Below the pieces are notes generated by a model. That model saw nothing but the letters and a program-made list of their open reading frames with translations. It made no database searches and was not told the origin of the DNA. From NCBI GenBank assembly GCA_903850335.1, contig CAINLJ010000083.1, positions 1 to 64,000 on the forward strand: 64,000 nt of DNA, written 5' to 3'. Positions 9,304 through 18,271 of this stretch are shown piece after piece (position 1 is the first letter of the stretch; the number at the start of each line of letters is the position of its first letter). The position numbers were made by a program, and so were the translations under genes. The DNA is from an uncultured Bacteroidia bacterium. Its GTDB lineage: Bacteria; Bacteroidota; Bacteroidia; Bacteroidales; Prolixibacteraceae.

Positions 9304-10386
9304 TTAAAAATGAAATTTTGTCAGGACTACAAGTGCCATTAGCAAAATGTTTATCAGATTAATCGGCAGCAGATATTTCCATTCCAGTGTAAGTATCTGG
9401 TCGACACGCAAGCGGGGGAATGTCCATTTAAACCACATAATTATAAACATAACTCCCAGAACTTTCATGAAAAACCATATCACCGGAGGGATAAAATCCA
9501 TCACATGATTAAAGGATTCAAAATTCCCAAAGTGTAAAGGCATCCAGCCACCCAGGAATACGGTTGCAGCTACGGCCGACACTATGAAAAGATTGATGTA
9601 TTCAGACAGGAAGAAAAGTGCAAATTTTATTCCTGAATATTCGGTGTGGAAACCTGCAACAAGTTCTGATTCAGCTTCTGCCAGGTCAAAAGGACCACGG
9701 TTTGTTTCAGCTGTGCCAGCAATAAGAAATACAACAAAAGCTATAATGGCCGGAATATGACCGGAAAAGATAAACCAGGCATCGCGTTGTCCTTCAACAA
9801 TAGCAGAAAACTGCATGGTTCCGGCAAAGACTACCATGGTCATCAGTGAAAGTGAGACAGACAATTCGTAACTCAAGATCTGTGCACCACTTCGCATAGC
9901 ACCAATCAGTGAGTATTTATTATTACTTGACCATCCTGCCAACAGAACACCGATTACACCAACAGATGACACAGCTGTAAGATAGAAAACACCAATATCA
10001 AAATCAAGAGACTGTAATCCCGGAGCAAATGGAAGAACTGCTATAGCCAGGAAAGAGGCAATAATAACAATAAAAGGAGCAAGATTATATAAAAACCAAT
10101 CCGCCTTACGAGGCATGATCAGCTCTTTCATCAGCAGTTTTATGAAGTCAGCAATTGTTTGAAGCAATCCCCATTTCCCAACTCTCATAGGACCTAAACG
10201 CTGTTGAAATGCCGCACAAACCTTACGTTCGGCATAAACCAGAAACAGGCCAAAAAGTGCAACGAAAGTCAGGTAAGCAAGACCGACAAGCACCCACTCA
10301 ATGGTAGTGGCAATAAAGGGAGAAAAACTTTTGGCTAAACCCTCATGAATACTGTGTGTTAACGATGTAAAGTTGTAAAAATCCAT
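9304..10386 (-). CDS. nuoH: NADH-quinone oxidoreductase subunit H
   Basis: A membrane subunit of 360 aa forming the quinone entry chamber with NuoB and NuoD. Signatures are YAERKVCAAFQQRLGPMRVGKWGLLQTIADFIKLLMKE, AETNRGPFDLAEAESELVAGFHTEYSG and the acidic loop residues between these helices. I chose the ATG at 10386; the frame extends to a TTG at 10422 that would add 12 residues unlike the family and overlap the nuoD end closely. Sequence after the last helix (FPRLRVDQILTLEWKYLLP) is standard. Confidence 0.96.
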   Translation of the reverse strand: MDFYNFTSLTHSIHEGLAKSFSPFIATTIEWVLVGLAYLTFVALFGLFLVYAERKVCAAFQQRLGPMRVGKWGLLQTIADFIKLLMKELIMPRKADWFLYNLAPFIVIIASFLAIAVLPFAPGLQSLDFDIGVFYLTAVSSVGVIGVLLAGWSSNNKYSLIGAMRSGAQILSYELSVSLSLMTMVVFAGTMQFSAIVEGQRDAWFIFSGHIPAIIAFVVFLIAGTAETNRGPFDLAEAESELVAGFHTEYSGIKFALFFLSEYINLFIVSAVAATVFLGGWMPLHFGNFESFNHVMDFIPPVIWFFMKVLGVMFIIMWFKWTFPRLRVDQILTLEWKYLLPINLINILLMALVVLTKFHF

Positions 10387-10427
10387 ATTGAAAATATCTT
10401 TAGCGTCAGTTTTAATCTTCAATGTTA

Positions 10428-11561
10428 TTAGCGGTCAATATCTGGTATGATAAGATCGAGAGTCGACATAATTGCTACAAGGTCGGCGATTTTATGACCC
10501 TTAGTCATTTTATTAAGTGCAAACAGATTTGAAAAACCCGGTGAGCGGAATTTAACACGATATGGATTTTTCTTGCCATCGCTGATAATAAATACCCCAA
10601 ATTCACCTCTGGCGCTCTCAACCCTCTGATAGAACTCACCTTCAGGAAGTTTCAATACACCCTTCATCTTAACAGCATAATCACCCTCAGGAATATTATC
10701 GATTAATTGTTCGATTATATTCAGAGATTCATACATTTCTTTGATGCGTACCTCATAGCGGGCGAGCGTATCACACCTGAAATCAAGAATCTCATTGAAT
10801 TTTACAAATGGATAAGCGCTGTAAGGCTGGTTTTTACGTACGTCGCACGAAAATCCTGAGGCTCTTCCCGATGGACCGGTCACACCAAAAGCTATAGCAT
10901 CATTTAACGAAAGATGCCCGATGCCTTCGGTACGTTCCCTTAAAATGACATTCCCTGATAATAACTTGTCGTATTCTGGTAGTTTGGTTCTGAAATACTT
11001 AATGAAGTCCTTAACCCTTTTCTGAAAGTTCGGATGGATATCGAACATCAATCCACCAGGTGTATTGTAACTAACCGTCATACGGGCACCACATGTTTCC
11101 TCGAAAATATCAAGGATTAATTCACGATCGCGAAGTCCGTAGAAGAACGTTGTCAGTGCCCCAAGGTCCATTCCAAATACGCACCACCATAGCTGATGTG
11201 AAGCCAGACGGGCCAGCTCATCCATAATAGTACGTATATATTTAACCCTGTCCGGAACCTCAACCTGCAATGCTTTTTCAACACACAAGGCCACAGCTTC
11301 ATTATTCATGTGAGCCGAAAGGTAATCCATCCGGTCGGTAAGATGAATGATCTGCGGATAAGTTATGGCCTCACACATCTTCTCTATTCCACTGTGAATG
11401 TAACCTGAATGTGGTTGAATATTCAGAACCTTCTCACCTTCAAGTCTGACAAGCAAGCGAAGTACCCCATGGGTAGAAGGGTGCTGCGGACCCATATTTA
11501 CCAGATATTCATCTGTTGCAAGCCTGTCGTTGTTTATAATGACCTCTCTTATTTCGGACAT
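10428..11561 (-). CDS. nuoD: NADH-quinone oxidoreductase subunit D
   Basis: A 377-aa subunit, the 49-kDa homologue forming the quinone-binding site with NuoB. Visible hallmarks are NMGPQHPSTHGVLRLLVRLEGE, PHSGYIHSGIEKMCE and DYLSAHMNNEA. The C-terminus ends VAIMSTLDLIIPDIDR. It is separate from NuoC, unlike the NuoCD fusion of enterobacteria. The stop of nuoC is 4 bp upstream, indicating tight cotranscription. Family and length agree. Confidence 0.96.
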   Translation of the reverse strand: MSEIREVIINNDRLATDEYLVNMGPQHPSTHGVLRLLVRLEGEKVLNIQPHSGYIHSGIEKMCEAITYPQIIHLTDRMDYLSAHMNNEAVALCVEKALQVEVPDRVKYIRTIMDELARLASHQLWWCVFGMDLGALTTFFYGLRDRELILDIFEETCGARMTVSYNTPGGLMFDIHPNFQKRVKDFIKYFRTKLPEYDKLLSGNVILRERTEGIGHLSLNDAIAFGVTGPSGRASGFSCDVRKNQPYSAYPFVKFNEILDFRCDTLARYEVRIKEMYESLNIIEQLIDNIPEGDYAVKMKGVLKLPEGEFYQRVESARGEFGVFIISDGKKNPYRVKFRSPGFSNLFALNKMTKGHKIADLVAIMSTLDLIIPDIDR

Positions 11562-11565
11562 AATT

Positions 11566-12021
11566 CTATCGTTCTACAATTCTTATTTCGTCCACATAAT
11601 CTTTTCTAAGCGGGAATCCCCAGCCATCCTCCAAAAAGAGGCGGCGCAAATCCGTATGATTGTTGAAATGAATCCCAAGCAGATCATAAACCTCGCGCTC
11701 ATGATATTTTGCTGTAATCCAAACATCACTGACAGTGTCGATTACAGGATTTAACCTGTCGGCAGTCCGTACCTTAAGTACCATCAGATGACGATACTTT
11801 ATTGATTCAATATGGTAGATAATTCCCATATTGTCAGCATAATCAACTCCTGTGAGGCAGAATACGTAATCGAAAGCTGCCTCTTCAGAATCTCTTAACT
11901 GCAGGGCTGTATCATGGAGATCATCAGCTTTAACAGTCATCTCCACATATTGAGATCCCAGCTTGATATTTGCCTCGGGGAATTTCCCGGTGAGGTATGA
12001 TATTAATTCCTCGTTAGTCAT
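11566..12021 (-). CDS. nuoC: NADH-quinone oxidoreductase subunit C
   Basis: A 151-aa peripheral subunit, the 30-kDa homologue. It contains the family signature YHEREVYDLLGIHFNNHTDLRRLFLEDGWGFPLRKDY near the C-terminus. It stabilises the NuoB/NuoD quinone module and has no cofactor. It begins 12 bp after nuoB ends and stops 4 bp before nuoD starts. Confidence 0.95.
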   Translation of the reverse strand: MTNEELISYLTGKFPEANIKLGSQYVEMTVKADDLHDTALQLRDSEEAAFDYVFCLTGVDYADNMGIIYHIESIKYRHLMVLKVRTADRLNPVIDTVSDVWITAKYHEREVYDLLGIHFNNHTDLRRLFLEDGWGFPLRKDYVDEIRIVER

Positions 12022-12033
12022 TTAGCCTACTAT

Positions 12034-12606
12034 TTAAAGGGATGATTTATCAGAAATTACAGGCTTTGCATCAAGGTATTTTACCTTGCCAAAGTTTTTT
12101 TGACTCTTTATCTTCTTCTGCAACTGCATCAGACCAAATAGGAAAGCCTCGGGTCTGGGTGGACAGCCGGGGATATAGACATCAACCGGAATCACATGAT
12201 CTGCCCCTTTTACAATTGCATAAGAGTTATAGTAGAATGGTCCGCCGGAAACGGCACAGGCACCCATAGCAATAACATATTTAGGTTCAGGCATCTGGTC
12301 GTATAATCGTTTAAGTACAGGGGCCATTTTATAATTTATGGTTCCTGAAATAACGATTAAGTCAGCCTGACGTGGTGAAGGCCTTGCAACCTCCGCTCCA
12401 AACCGGGCGAAGTCGTGTCGTGAGGCTCCAGCAGCCATAAATTCAATTGCGCAGCAACGCGTTCCAAATGTAAGAGGCCAGAGTGAATTTGCGCGCGACC
12501 AATTGACAAGTGCATCCAGTTGAGCCAATATTATACTTCCGCCTTCGTATTGTGCGACAATCGGATAATCGTTTTTTTCGAAATCGCTTTTCTTATTTAT
12601 TCCCAT
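12034..12606 (-). CDS. nuoB: NADH-quinone oxidoreductase subunit B
   Basis: A 190-aa subunit that holds the terminal [4Fe-4S] cluster N2. The ligands are visible: the tandem cysteines of [24 protein letters not shown] and [10 protein letters not shown]. The ATG at 12606 overlaps the nuoA stop by 10 bp, a common coupling arrangement; an in-frame ATG at 12627 would add seven residues (METCIK-like) and a longer overlap. The C-terminal 25 residues are a lysine-rich extension. Assignment is firm. Confidence 0.95.
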   Translation of the reverse strand: MGINKKSDFEKNDYPIVAQYEGGSIILAQLDALVNWSRANSLWPLTFGTRCCAIEFMAAGASRHDFARFGAEVARPSPRQADLIVISGTINYKMAPVLKRLYDQMPEPKYVIAMGACAVSGGPFYYNSYAIVKGADHVIPVDVYIPGCPPRPEAFLFGLMQLQKKIKSQKNFGKVKYLDAKPVISDKSSL

Positions 12607-12947
12607 CTTAATGCATGTTTTTTCCATCCATATAACAACCCCAATCCTAAAATTGCAAAGAATATCAGGATCTCAACAAATCCGGTTAAACCGGCAGTTC
12701 TCATTACAATTGCCCACGGAAACAGGAAAATTGTCTCCACGTCGAAAATGAGAAAAAGAATCGCAAATAAATAATAGCCAACAGTGTATTGTAACCAGGC
12801 ATCCCCTATTGTTTCAATACCACACTCGTATGGCTCAAATTTCACTGCATTCGACGAAGTTGGGGGAACATAACTGGAAAAAAGCATCGCTAACCCAACA
12901 AGGGTAACTGCGGCCAGAAAAAAGACTAATAATGCGCTACTTTCCAT
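12597..12947 (-). CDS. nuoA: NADH-quinone oxidoreductase subunit A
   Basis: A 116-aa subunit with three transmembrane helices, the first gene of the nuo operon. It contains [16 protein letters not shown] (family signature with the loop cysteine) and [16 protein letters not shown]. In the 237 bp upstream I found only a weak promoter candidate (TTTG near 13016 followed by an imperfect -7), so the operon start is not well defined from sequence alone. Confidence 0.95.
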   Translation of the reverse strand: MESSALLVFFLAAVTLVGLAMLFSSYVPPTSSNAVKFEPYECGIETIGDAWLQYTVGYYLFAILFLIFDVETIFLFPWAIVMRTAGLTGFVEILIFFAILGLGLLYGWKKHALRWE

Positions 12948-13184
12948 ATTATAATAATTAAACTAGTTGATCAGTTTCTAAATAAATAAACCTTTATATC
13001 TTGGAAATGAAGCGGCAAATGTATAACTTTAAATAATTCGTAATCCGCTTTTCTCTAATTTTGTTGATAAATTCCAATGAAAAGGCTTTATTTATATTGA
13101 GTATAAATTTCTGAATTAAGCGTGACAGGACTATATAATTGTAACTTAAAAGGCCGCAGCTAGTTTAAAATAAATTATAATTAG

Positions 13185-13997
13185 CTAGCTGCAAAAGGTA
13201 TAAAAGTCACGTCTGGAATTCACGCACATAACAGATAAATCTTCAGATTTTGAGATCACCTTGTCCTCGGTCAATCCAAGAATTGAATCTAAAACCGTTG
13301 TTTTAAAGCTACCTGCGATTACAAGCATCGCAAATTTCAGACTCAATGTATGACCTAATGCTGCCTTTTGCAACTTCCATGTTGGCGTATGACTCTCTAT
13401 CACCTGAAAAGGAAATTTAAACTTGCCATAAAACCGCTGAATTGAAAACAAATTGTTTTTGACAGTCTTTTGATCCTCATTCCAGCCCTCGTCAGATAAG
13501 AAAAGGTTAATAACCGCATTGTTATGCCGACCCAGATAGCTAGCCCATAAAGCCAGATCCTTGCTCTTTTTCATATATCCTACAGGAACTACTATCTGCT
13601 TATAAATGCTATCAATATTTGATCTGGCAGATATAAACAGAAAAGGAAATGCAGCATACTGCAAATAAGGGAGAAGTTTGCCCGATGTATTTTTGTGGCT
13701 AACCAGGACCAAACATTCATACAACTCTGAAAGATCATTTAAGGCCTTAATTATTTCTTGATCCATAATTAAATAACGCACCTTAATACCTGACAACAAT
13801 TCGCTTATTCTCGATGTCGCACCTCTTAATCTGGCTTCAGCTATTTCAGTATTTTCGTGTAGATTCCGATCCAACAGATGAAAAAGACATAATTCCTTAC
13901 CCAGAATAGATGCAATCAAAATTCCATGTAAGATTGAATCTTCCATCCCTTCTAAAAAATTGCACCATACAAAGATTTTCTGTTCCCCATTTTCCAT
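13185..13997 (-). CDS. Tandem universal-stress-protein-like protein
   Basis: A 270-aa soluble protein with two weak USP-like halves. The first (~1-125) has an opening strand IFVWCNFLEGMEDSILHGILIASILGKELCLFHLL and a closing LVLVSHKNTSG. The second (~130-265) has QIVVPVGYMKKSKDLALWASYLGR and ends LVIAGSFKTTVLDSILGLTEDKVISKSEDLSVMCVN, similar to the final turn of USP domains. A clear GxxGx9G(S/T) ATP motif is not visible, so it may not bind ATP. It is divergent from the ADP-forming acyl-CoA synthetase, separated by 150 bp. The role is unknown; stress or energy-state sensing is an inference from the family. Confidence 0.7.
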   Translation of the reverse strand: MENGEQKIFVWCNFLEGMEDSILHGILIASILGKELCLFHLLDRNLHENTEIAEARLRGATSRISELLSGIKVRYLIMDQEIIKALNDLSELYECLVLVSHKNTSGKLLPYLQYAAFPFLFISARSNIDSIYKQIVVPVGYMKKSKDLALWASYLGRHNNAVINLFLSDEGWNEDQKTVKNNLFSIQRFYGKFKFPFQVIESHTPTWKLQKAALGHTLSLKFAMLVIAGSFKTTVLDSILGLTEDKVISKSEDLSVMCVNSRRDFYTFCS

Positions 13998-14087
13998 CTC
14001 TCAAAATTAAAAAATAAATAATCGGTAAATCAAAACTGATTTCGAATTGAAATTTAGGTTATAAAATTTCCACAATGATGATTCTCA

Positions 14088-14118
14088 TTTGCATTTGTCT
14101 AATTTTCGAGTATGTTTG
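14088..14118 (+). promoter_or_regulatory. Bacteroidota-type promoter of the acyl-CoA synthetase gene
   Basis: TTTG at 14088-14091, exactly 19 bases, then TATGTTTG at 14111-14118: a full match to the -33/-7 consensus. The predicted transcript would begin about 25 bases before the ATG at 14148. Confidence 0.75.
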
Positions 14119-14147
14119 ATATGTATAACTGATATGAAAATATTGTC

Positions 14148-16208
14148 ATGCTAAACAGACAATTATTATCTCCTTCAAGCATTGTCGTTGTGGGAGCTTC
14201 AAATGATATTACTAAACCAGGCGGAAAAATACTTAAAAACCTGCTCGAACATGAATATAAAGGTGAATTACGTGCCTTTAATCCAAACAGGAACAATATT
14301 CAGGGTGTGGCAACCTTTAATAAGATCGAGGATCTCCCGGATACTGACCTCGCAATTTTGGCAGTTCCAGCCAAAGACTGTCCTGAGATTGTTGAAATTC
14401 TTGCGTTTACAAAAAATGTCAGGGCGTTTATTGTGATCTCCGGTGGTTTTAGTGAAACTGGCCCGGATGGTGAAATCCTTGAGAAACGGATGGCCGAGGC
14501 AGTGAATAATACTGGTGGTTGTCTGATTGGACCAAATTGCATAGGAGTTATCACACCAGAATATGCAGGAGTTTTCACTACCCCCATTCCACATCTTCGG
14601 TCTGACGGATGCGATTTTGTGTCCGGATCTGGTGCTACCGCTGTTTTTATAATTGAATCTGCCATACCAAAAGGAGTTCATTTCTCACGGATAATTACGG
14701 TTGGGAATTCCGCACAGATTAAAATAGAGGATGTGCTGGAATATTGGGACTTGCATTCTACGGAAGAATCGATGCTGCGTGTAAAACTTTTATATATTGA
14801 ATCAATTAATGATCCTGACAAATTCCTGCTTCATGCCAGATCATTAGTAAATAAAGGTTTCAGGCTGGCAGCAATTAAAGCAGGTAGTTCCAAGGCAGGC
14901 AGTCGTGCAGCTTCGTCGCATACCGGAGCAATGGCCAGTTCTGACTCGGCAGTCGAGGCACTTTTCAGAAAGGCAGGGATTGTAAGATGCTATGGAAGGG
15001 AGGAATTGACCACCGTGGCAGGTATTTTTATGACCAAGAAACTTACAGGAAAAAATATTGCAATCATAACTCACGCAGGGGGACCTGCGGTAATGTTAAC
15101 CGATGCTCTTGAATCCGGTGGTTTAAATATCCCTCAGCTGGCCGATTCGAAGGCAAAAGAATCACTTAAAAACAAACTCTTCGAAGGGTCATCAGTCGAA
15201 AACCCGATCGATTTTCTGGCAACCGGAACAGCTGAACAACTGGGGAAAATAATTGATGCATGTGAAAAGGATTTTAATGAAATTGACGGAATGGCAGTTA
15301 TCTTTGGTAGTCCGGGTCTGACTTCCGTAAAGGATGTTTACCATGTGCTCGATCAGAAAATGAAATCCTGCAAGAAGCCAATTTTCCCTATCCTACCTTC
15401 AGTTCTTAATGTAAAAAAAGATATTGCCTATTTCTTATCCCATGGAAATATAAACTTTCCGGATGAGGTTTTGCTAGGAAGGGCACTGACACGGGTTTAC
15501 CGCACTCCTGCCCCATCTGATGACAAGATAGTTCTGGAAGGAGTCGACGTTCCACAAATAAGGCGTATCATTGAGAGTTGTCAATCGGGACAGTTGCCTC
15601 CCGATAAAATCCATGCCTTATTCAAATCTGCTTCAATTCCAATAGCCAGGGAAATAGTTACGCTTTCTGAAGAAGAGGCCGTCTCGGCTGCACATTCTAT
15701 TGGTTTTCCAGTAGTTATGAAAGTTGTGGGCCCGATACATAAAACAGATGTTGGGGGTGTTTCTCTAAACATCAGGTCCGATGAGTCAATCCGGCTTGAG
15801 TTCAACCGGATGATGAAAATTCCTCAGACAACAGCTGTTTTGATTGCCAATCAGGCTGAGGGTACGGAACTTTTTATCGGAGCCAAATATGAACCCAAAT
15901 TTGGACATGTTATACTATGTGGTATTGGAGGTATATACGTCGAAGTGCTTAAAGATGTTACATCCGGACTTTCACCACTTTCGCACGAAGAAGCCTTATC
16001 AATGATCAGGAACCTGAAGGCCTACCCGATTATAAAGGGTTTCCGGGGAAAGCCGGGAGTAAACAGGGACAAATTTGCCGAAATCATTGTAAGATTGTCC
16101 ACAATGCTCAGATTTGCCACAGAAATCAAGGAAATGGATATCAATCCGCTAATCGGAAGGGGAGATCGGATCGTCGCAGTCGATGCCCGTATCACAATTG
16201 AGAAATAG
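14148..16208 (+). CDS. Acetyl/acyl-CoA synthetase (ADP-forming), fused alpha-beta subunits
   Basis: A 686-aa enzyme that converts an acyl-CoA, ADP and phosphate to acid, CoA and ATP. The N-terminal CoA-binding Rossmann domain starts SIVVVGASNDITKPGGKIL (~9-130), followed by succinyl-CoA-ligase-like domains containing IGPNCIGVI and SGSGATAVFI. The phosphohistidine motif SSHTGAMA places the active histidine at residue 258, matching the family. Residues ~470-686 form the ATP-grasp beta part (FPVVMKVVGPIHKTDVGGV, ending EMDINPLIGRGD). In archaea these are often separate subunits; here they are fused. It probably yields ATP by substrate-level phosphorylation in acetate or branched-chain acid formation; the substrate cannot be read from sequence. 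Confidence 0.92.
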   Translation: MLNRQLLSPSSIVVVGASNDITKPGGKILKNLLEHEYKGELRAFNPNRNNIQGVATFNKIEDLPDTDLAILAVPAKDCPEIVEILAFTKNVRAFIVISGGFSETGPDGEILEKRMAEAVNNTGGCLIGPNCIGVITPEYAGVFTTPIPHLRSDGCDFVSGSGATAVFIIESAIPKGVHFSRIITVGNSAQIKIEDVLEYWDLHSTEESMLRVKLLYIESINDPDKFLLHARSLVNKGFRLAAIKAGSSKAGSRAASSHTGAMASSDSAVEALFRKAGIVRCYGREELTTVAGIFMTKKLTGKNIAIITHAGGPAVMLTDALESGGLNIPQLADSKAKESLKNKLFEGSSVENPIDFLATGTAEQLGKIIDACEKDFNEIDGMAVIFGSPGLTSVKDVYHVLDQKMKSCKKPIFPILPSVLNVKKDIAYFLSHGNINFPDEVLLGRALTRVYRTPAPSDDKIVLEGVDVPQIRRIIESCQSGQLPPDKIHALFKSASIPIAREIVTLSEEEAVSAAHSIGFPVVMKVVGPIHKTDVGGVSLNIRSDESIRLEFNRMMKIPQTTAVLIANQAEGTELFIGAKYEPKFGHVILCGIGGIYVEVLKDVTSGLSPLSHEEALSMIRNLKAYPIIKGFRGKPGVNRDKFAEIIVRLSTMLRFATEIKEMDINPLIGRGDRIVAVDARITIEK

Positions 16209-16253
16209 ATTAACTATAGAACCAATTATTAATATTTTCATGTGAAACCCTAC

Positions 16254-16316
16254 ACAATCTTAGAATCATAAAAAAAGGAGCCTGATGGGCTCCTCTTTTT
16301 ATGATTCTAAGATTGT
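16254..16316. terminator. Long bidirectional terminator hairpin
   Basis: Two 29-base arms (16254-16282 and 16288-16316) pair with a single mismatch around a 5-base loop. The GC-rich tip (GGAGCC/GGCTCC) is flanked by A and T runs on both sides, so it can end both the synthetase transcript and the convergent TPR lipoprotein transcript. Confidence 0.9.
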
Positions 16317-16318
16317 AA

Positions 16319-18076
16319 TTAATTCAAAATCAGTTTAAAATTCTGATCATCGAAATACTTGGCAAATTCAAGATCTGTCTTAGCAAGTTCCTTGTAAGCA
16401 GCATCTTTCTTAATGGCGTTGCCAAGGTTTTCGAATAGCATGCTTGATTTTGCTGTACGGGCAGCGATAATAGCCTTAAGATAAGCAATGCGTCCTGATT
16501 CGATTGGAGCTCCGTTTAAGGTTCTCAAGGCACCATTGTTATCATTATTCAACAACTGAGCAAGGGCATGATTTGCAACATTCTGAGATTCGTCTGTAAA
16601 TAATTTTGTTGCAGTTTCATATTGTCCCTGCATAATCTTAACGATTCCCAGGTTGTCATGAACCTCTTTGCCTGCTCCTGTAGCAGCACCAAAAAGTTCT
16701 TCTGCCTTAGCCAGATTTTTCTTCTTTAGTTCGATACATCCAAGGTTATTCTGTACAATTGGATTCTTTGGATCGAGTCTGTCAGCCTTTTCAAATTGAG
16801 CGGATGCACCATCAGTATCTCCTAATCCATAGATTACAGTGCCCAGATTGTTATATCCGCGCCAGTCGTCTGAATAGATTTTAGTAAAACTTGTAAAAAT
16901 TGTTTTTTGTACCTGAGAATCATTTGTCAGAGTAGCTGCATAAAGTAATTCAGCCTGATTCAGTTTGGAAGGATAACTTAGGGCAAGTGCGCTTATTTCA
17001 GCATCAGTACGACCAATCAGATCAACATTGGCTGTGATTTTGGCACGACGAAGTTTAGGAAGAATGTCATTTGCTACAGCAGTGAATGAGGCTGAGAGGT
17101 TTTTGATTTCACGTTCACGAACTTCAGGGTCAGAATACATAGAGAGAACACGAAGAATTAATTCTTTATCCTGAATCGATGATTTTTGCATCAGATCCTG
17201 GAAACCATCCCAATCTTCCGGAGTATATTTTGTCTTCACAATAGTCTTAACTTTATTTTTTGTTAAGTCTTTTTCAACAACCTTTGAAGAGGTACCCTGA
17301 CGTTTTTGTGACAATACTGTATTGAAATCCAATTTGCCGTCTGGTGAAGCATAAGCAGAAACCTCTACTCCTTTTAATTCTTTGCGGTCTGCCTTGTATG
17401 CATCAACAATATAAACACTTAGTTTCTTAATTTCCTCTTTAGTCAATTCTTTTCCACGAACTTCAGAGCTATTAATCAAATAGAGAAGGTCGGCGACATA
17501 TTTGTCAGGAACTACTCTTTGGAATTTATCAATTGAAGGATCATAAACTCCGGTAGTATTTTTTTGTTTCTGAAAACCCAAAATTGAAAGTGGGCTATTA
17601 TCTACGAGTGTGCTGGTTGCAATAACCCCATTTGCCAATTTTACGGGATCAAAATCCAACGATTTAATCCCCTTGGTAGCATGAATTTTTAAGACCAGTT
17701 CGGATTTACGCATTGCATATTCAAATGGAATTGAACCTTTGTAAGAGACACTTCCACCACCTGAATAGCTAATGACTTTGTTATTGGCCTTTACCTTTTC
17801 ACCCTGAAGGATATAAGGCTCAAAATATTTCTCCCCCTCCGAAGTTTTTAGAACGGGTGTAGCAACAATAGTTGCTTTTTTAACAAAATATTTTGCTGGA
17901 ATGCTGCCCTGCAAAGTAACGTCGACCTTTCCATTATGAGCTTCAAGAGTCTCAGGAACAACAGAATAACTCACTTTCCCAGCATCCCTTTTCATTTTTT
18001 TCAAGGAAGCACAACTCATAATAAAAGCAGTGCTTAAAATGAATAAAACCAAATAACTAAATCTAAAATTTCTCAT
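16319..18076 (-). CDS. TPR-repeat lipoprotein
   Basis: A 585-aa envelope protein. It begins with a lipoprotein signal peptide (MRNFRFSYLVLFILSTAFIMSC, lipid cysteine ~22). Residues ~35-150 form a beta-rich domain (VSYSVVPETLEAHNGKVDVTLQGSIPAKYF). The C-terminal third has TPR-like units, e.g. WRGYNNLGTVIYGLGDTDGASAQFEKADRLDPKNPIVQNNLGCI. It is a single-gene unit: a -7 box TATTTTTG lies at 18134-18127 and a long terminator follows it. The substrate or partner is unknown; a scaffold role at the outer membrane is inferred from the architecture. Confidence 0.8.
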   Translation of the reverse strand: MRNFRFSYLVLFILSTAFIMSCASLKKMKRDAGKVSYSVVPETLEAHNGKVDVTLQGSIPAKYFVKKATIVATPVLKTSEGEKYFEPYILQGEKVKANNKVISYSGGGSVSYKGSIPFEYAMRKSELVLKIHATKGIKSLDFDPVKLANGVIATSTLVDNSPLSILGFQKQKNTTGVYDPSIDKFQRVVPDKYVADLLYLINSSEVRGKELTKEEIKKLSVYIVDAYKADRKELKGVEVSAYASPDGKLDFNTVLSQKRQGTSSKVVEKDLTKNKVKTIVKTKYTPEDWDGFQDLMQKSSIQDKELILRVLSMYSDPEVREREIKNLSASFTAVANDILPKLRRAKITANVDLIGRTDAEISALALSYPSKLNQAELLYAATLTNDSQVQKTIFTSFTKIYSDDWRGYNNLGTVIYGLGDTDGASAQFEKADRLDPKNPIVQNNLGCIELKKKNLAKAEELFGAATGAGKEVHDNLGIVKIMQGQYETATKLFTDESQNVANHALAQLLNNDNNGALRTLNGAPIESGRIAYLKAIIAARTAKSSMLFENLGNAIKKDAAYKELAKTDLEFAKYFDDQNFKLILN

Positions 18077-18234
18077 TACAATAATTGATTGATAAATGAA
18101 TTGTTAGTTTTTTATTGCTTGAACCGCAAAAATACAACCTTTTAGCATTATAAAAAAAACAATTTATGTATTTACTTATAAAAAATCAAAGTATTTTCTA
18201 ATCTGTTAACCAAGTGCTAAATCGTTTTAATAAA

Positions 18235-18259
18235 ATAAGCCCGGAACAACCGGGCTTAT
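18235..18259 (-). terminator. Terminator after pnp
   Basis: A perfect 10-bp stem (ATAAGCCCGG at 18235-18244 with its complement at 18250-18259) with a 5-base loop, then an ATTTTATT tail on the minus strand, 13 bp past the pnp stop. Confidence 0.8.
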
Positions 18260-18271
18260 AAATACTTTATA

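Noticed and set aside
12948-13184. Promoter of the nuo operon
   Set aside because: A TTTG near 13016 is followed by sequence that departs from the -7 consensus; the match is too poor to list as a feature.
14268-14681. Minus-strand frames inside the acyl-CoA synthetase
   Set aside because: They are antisense to a gene with clear motifs in every region.
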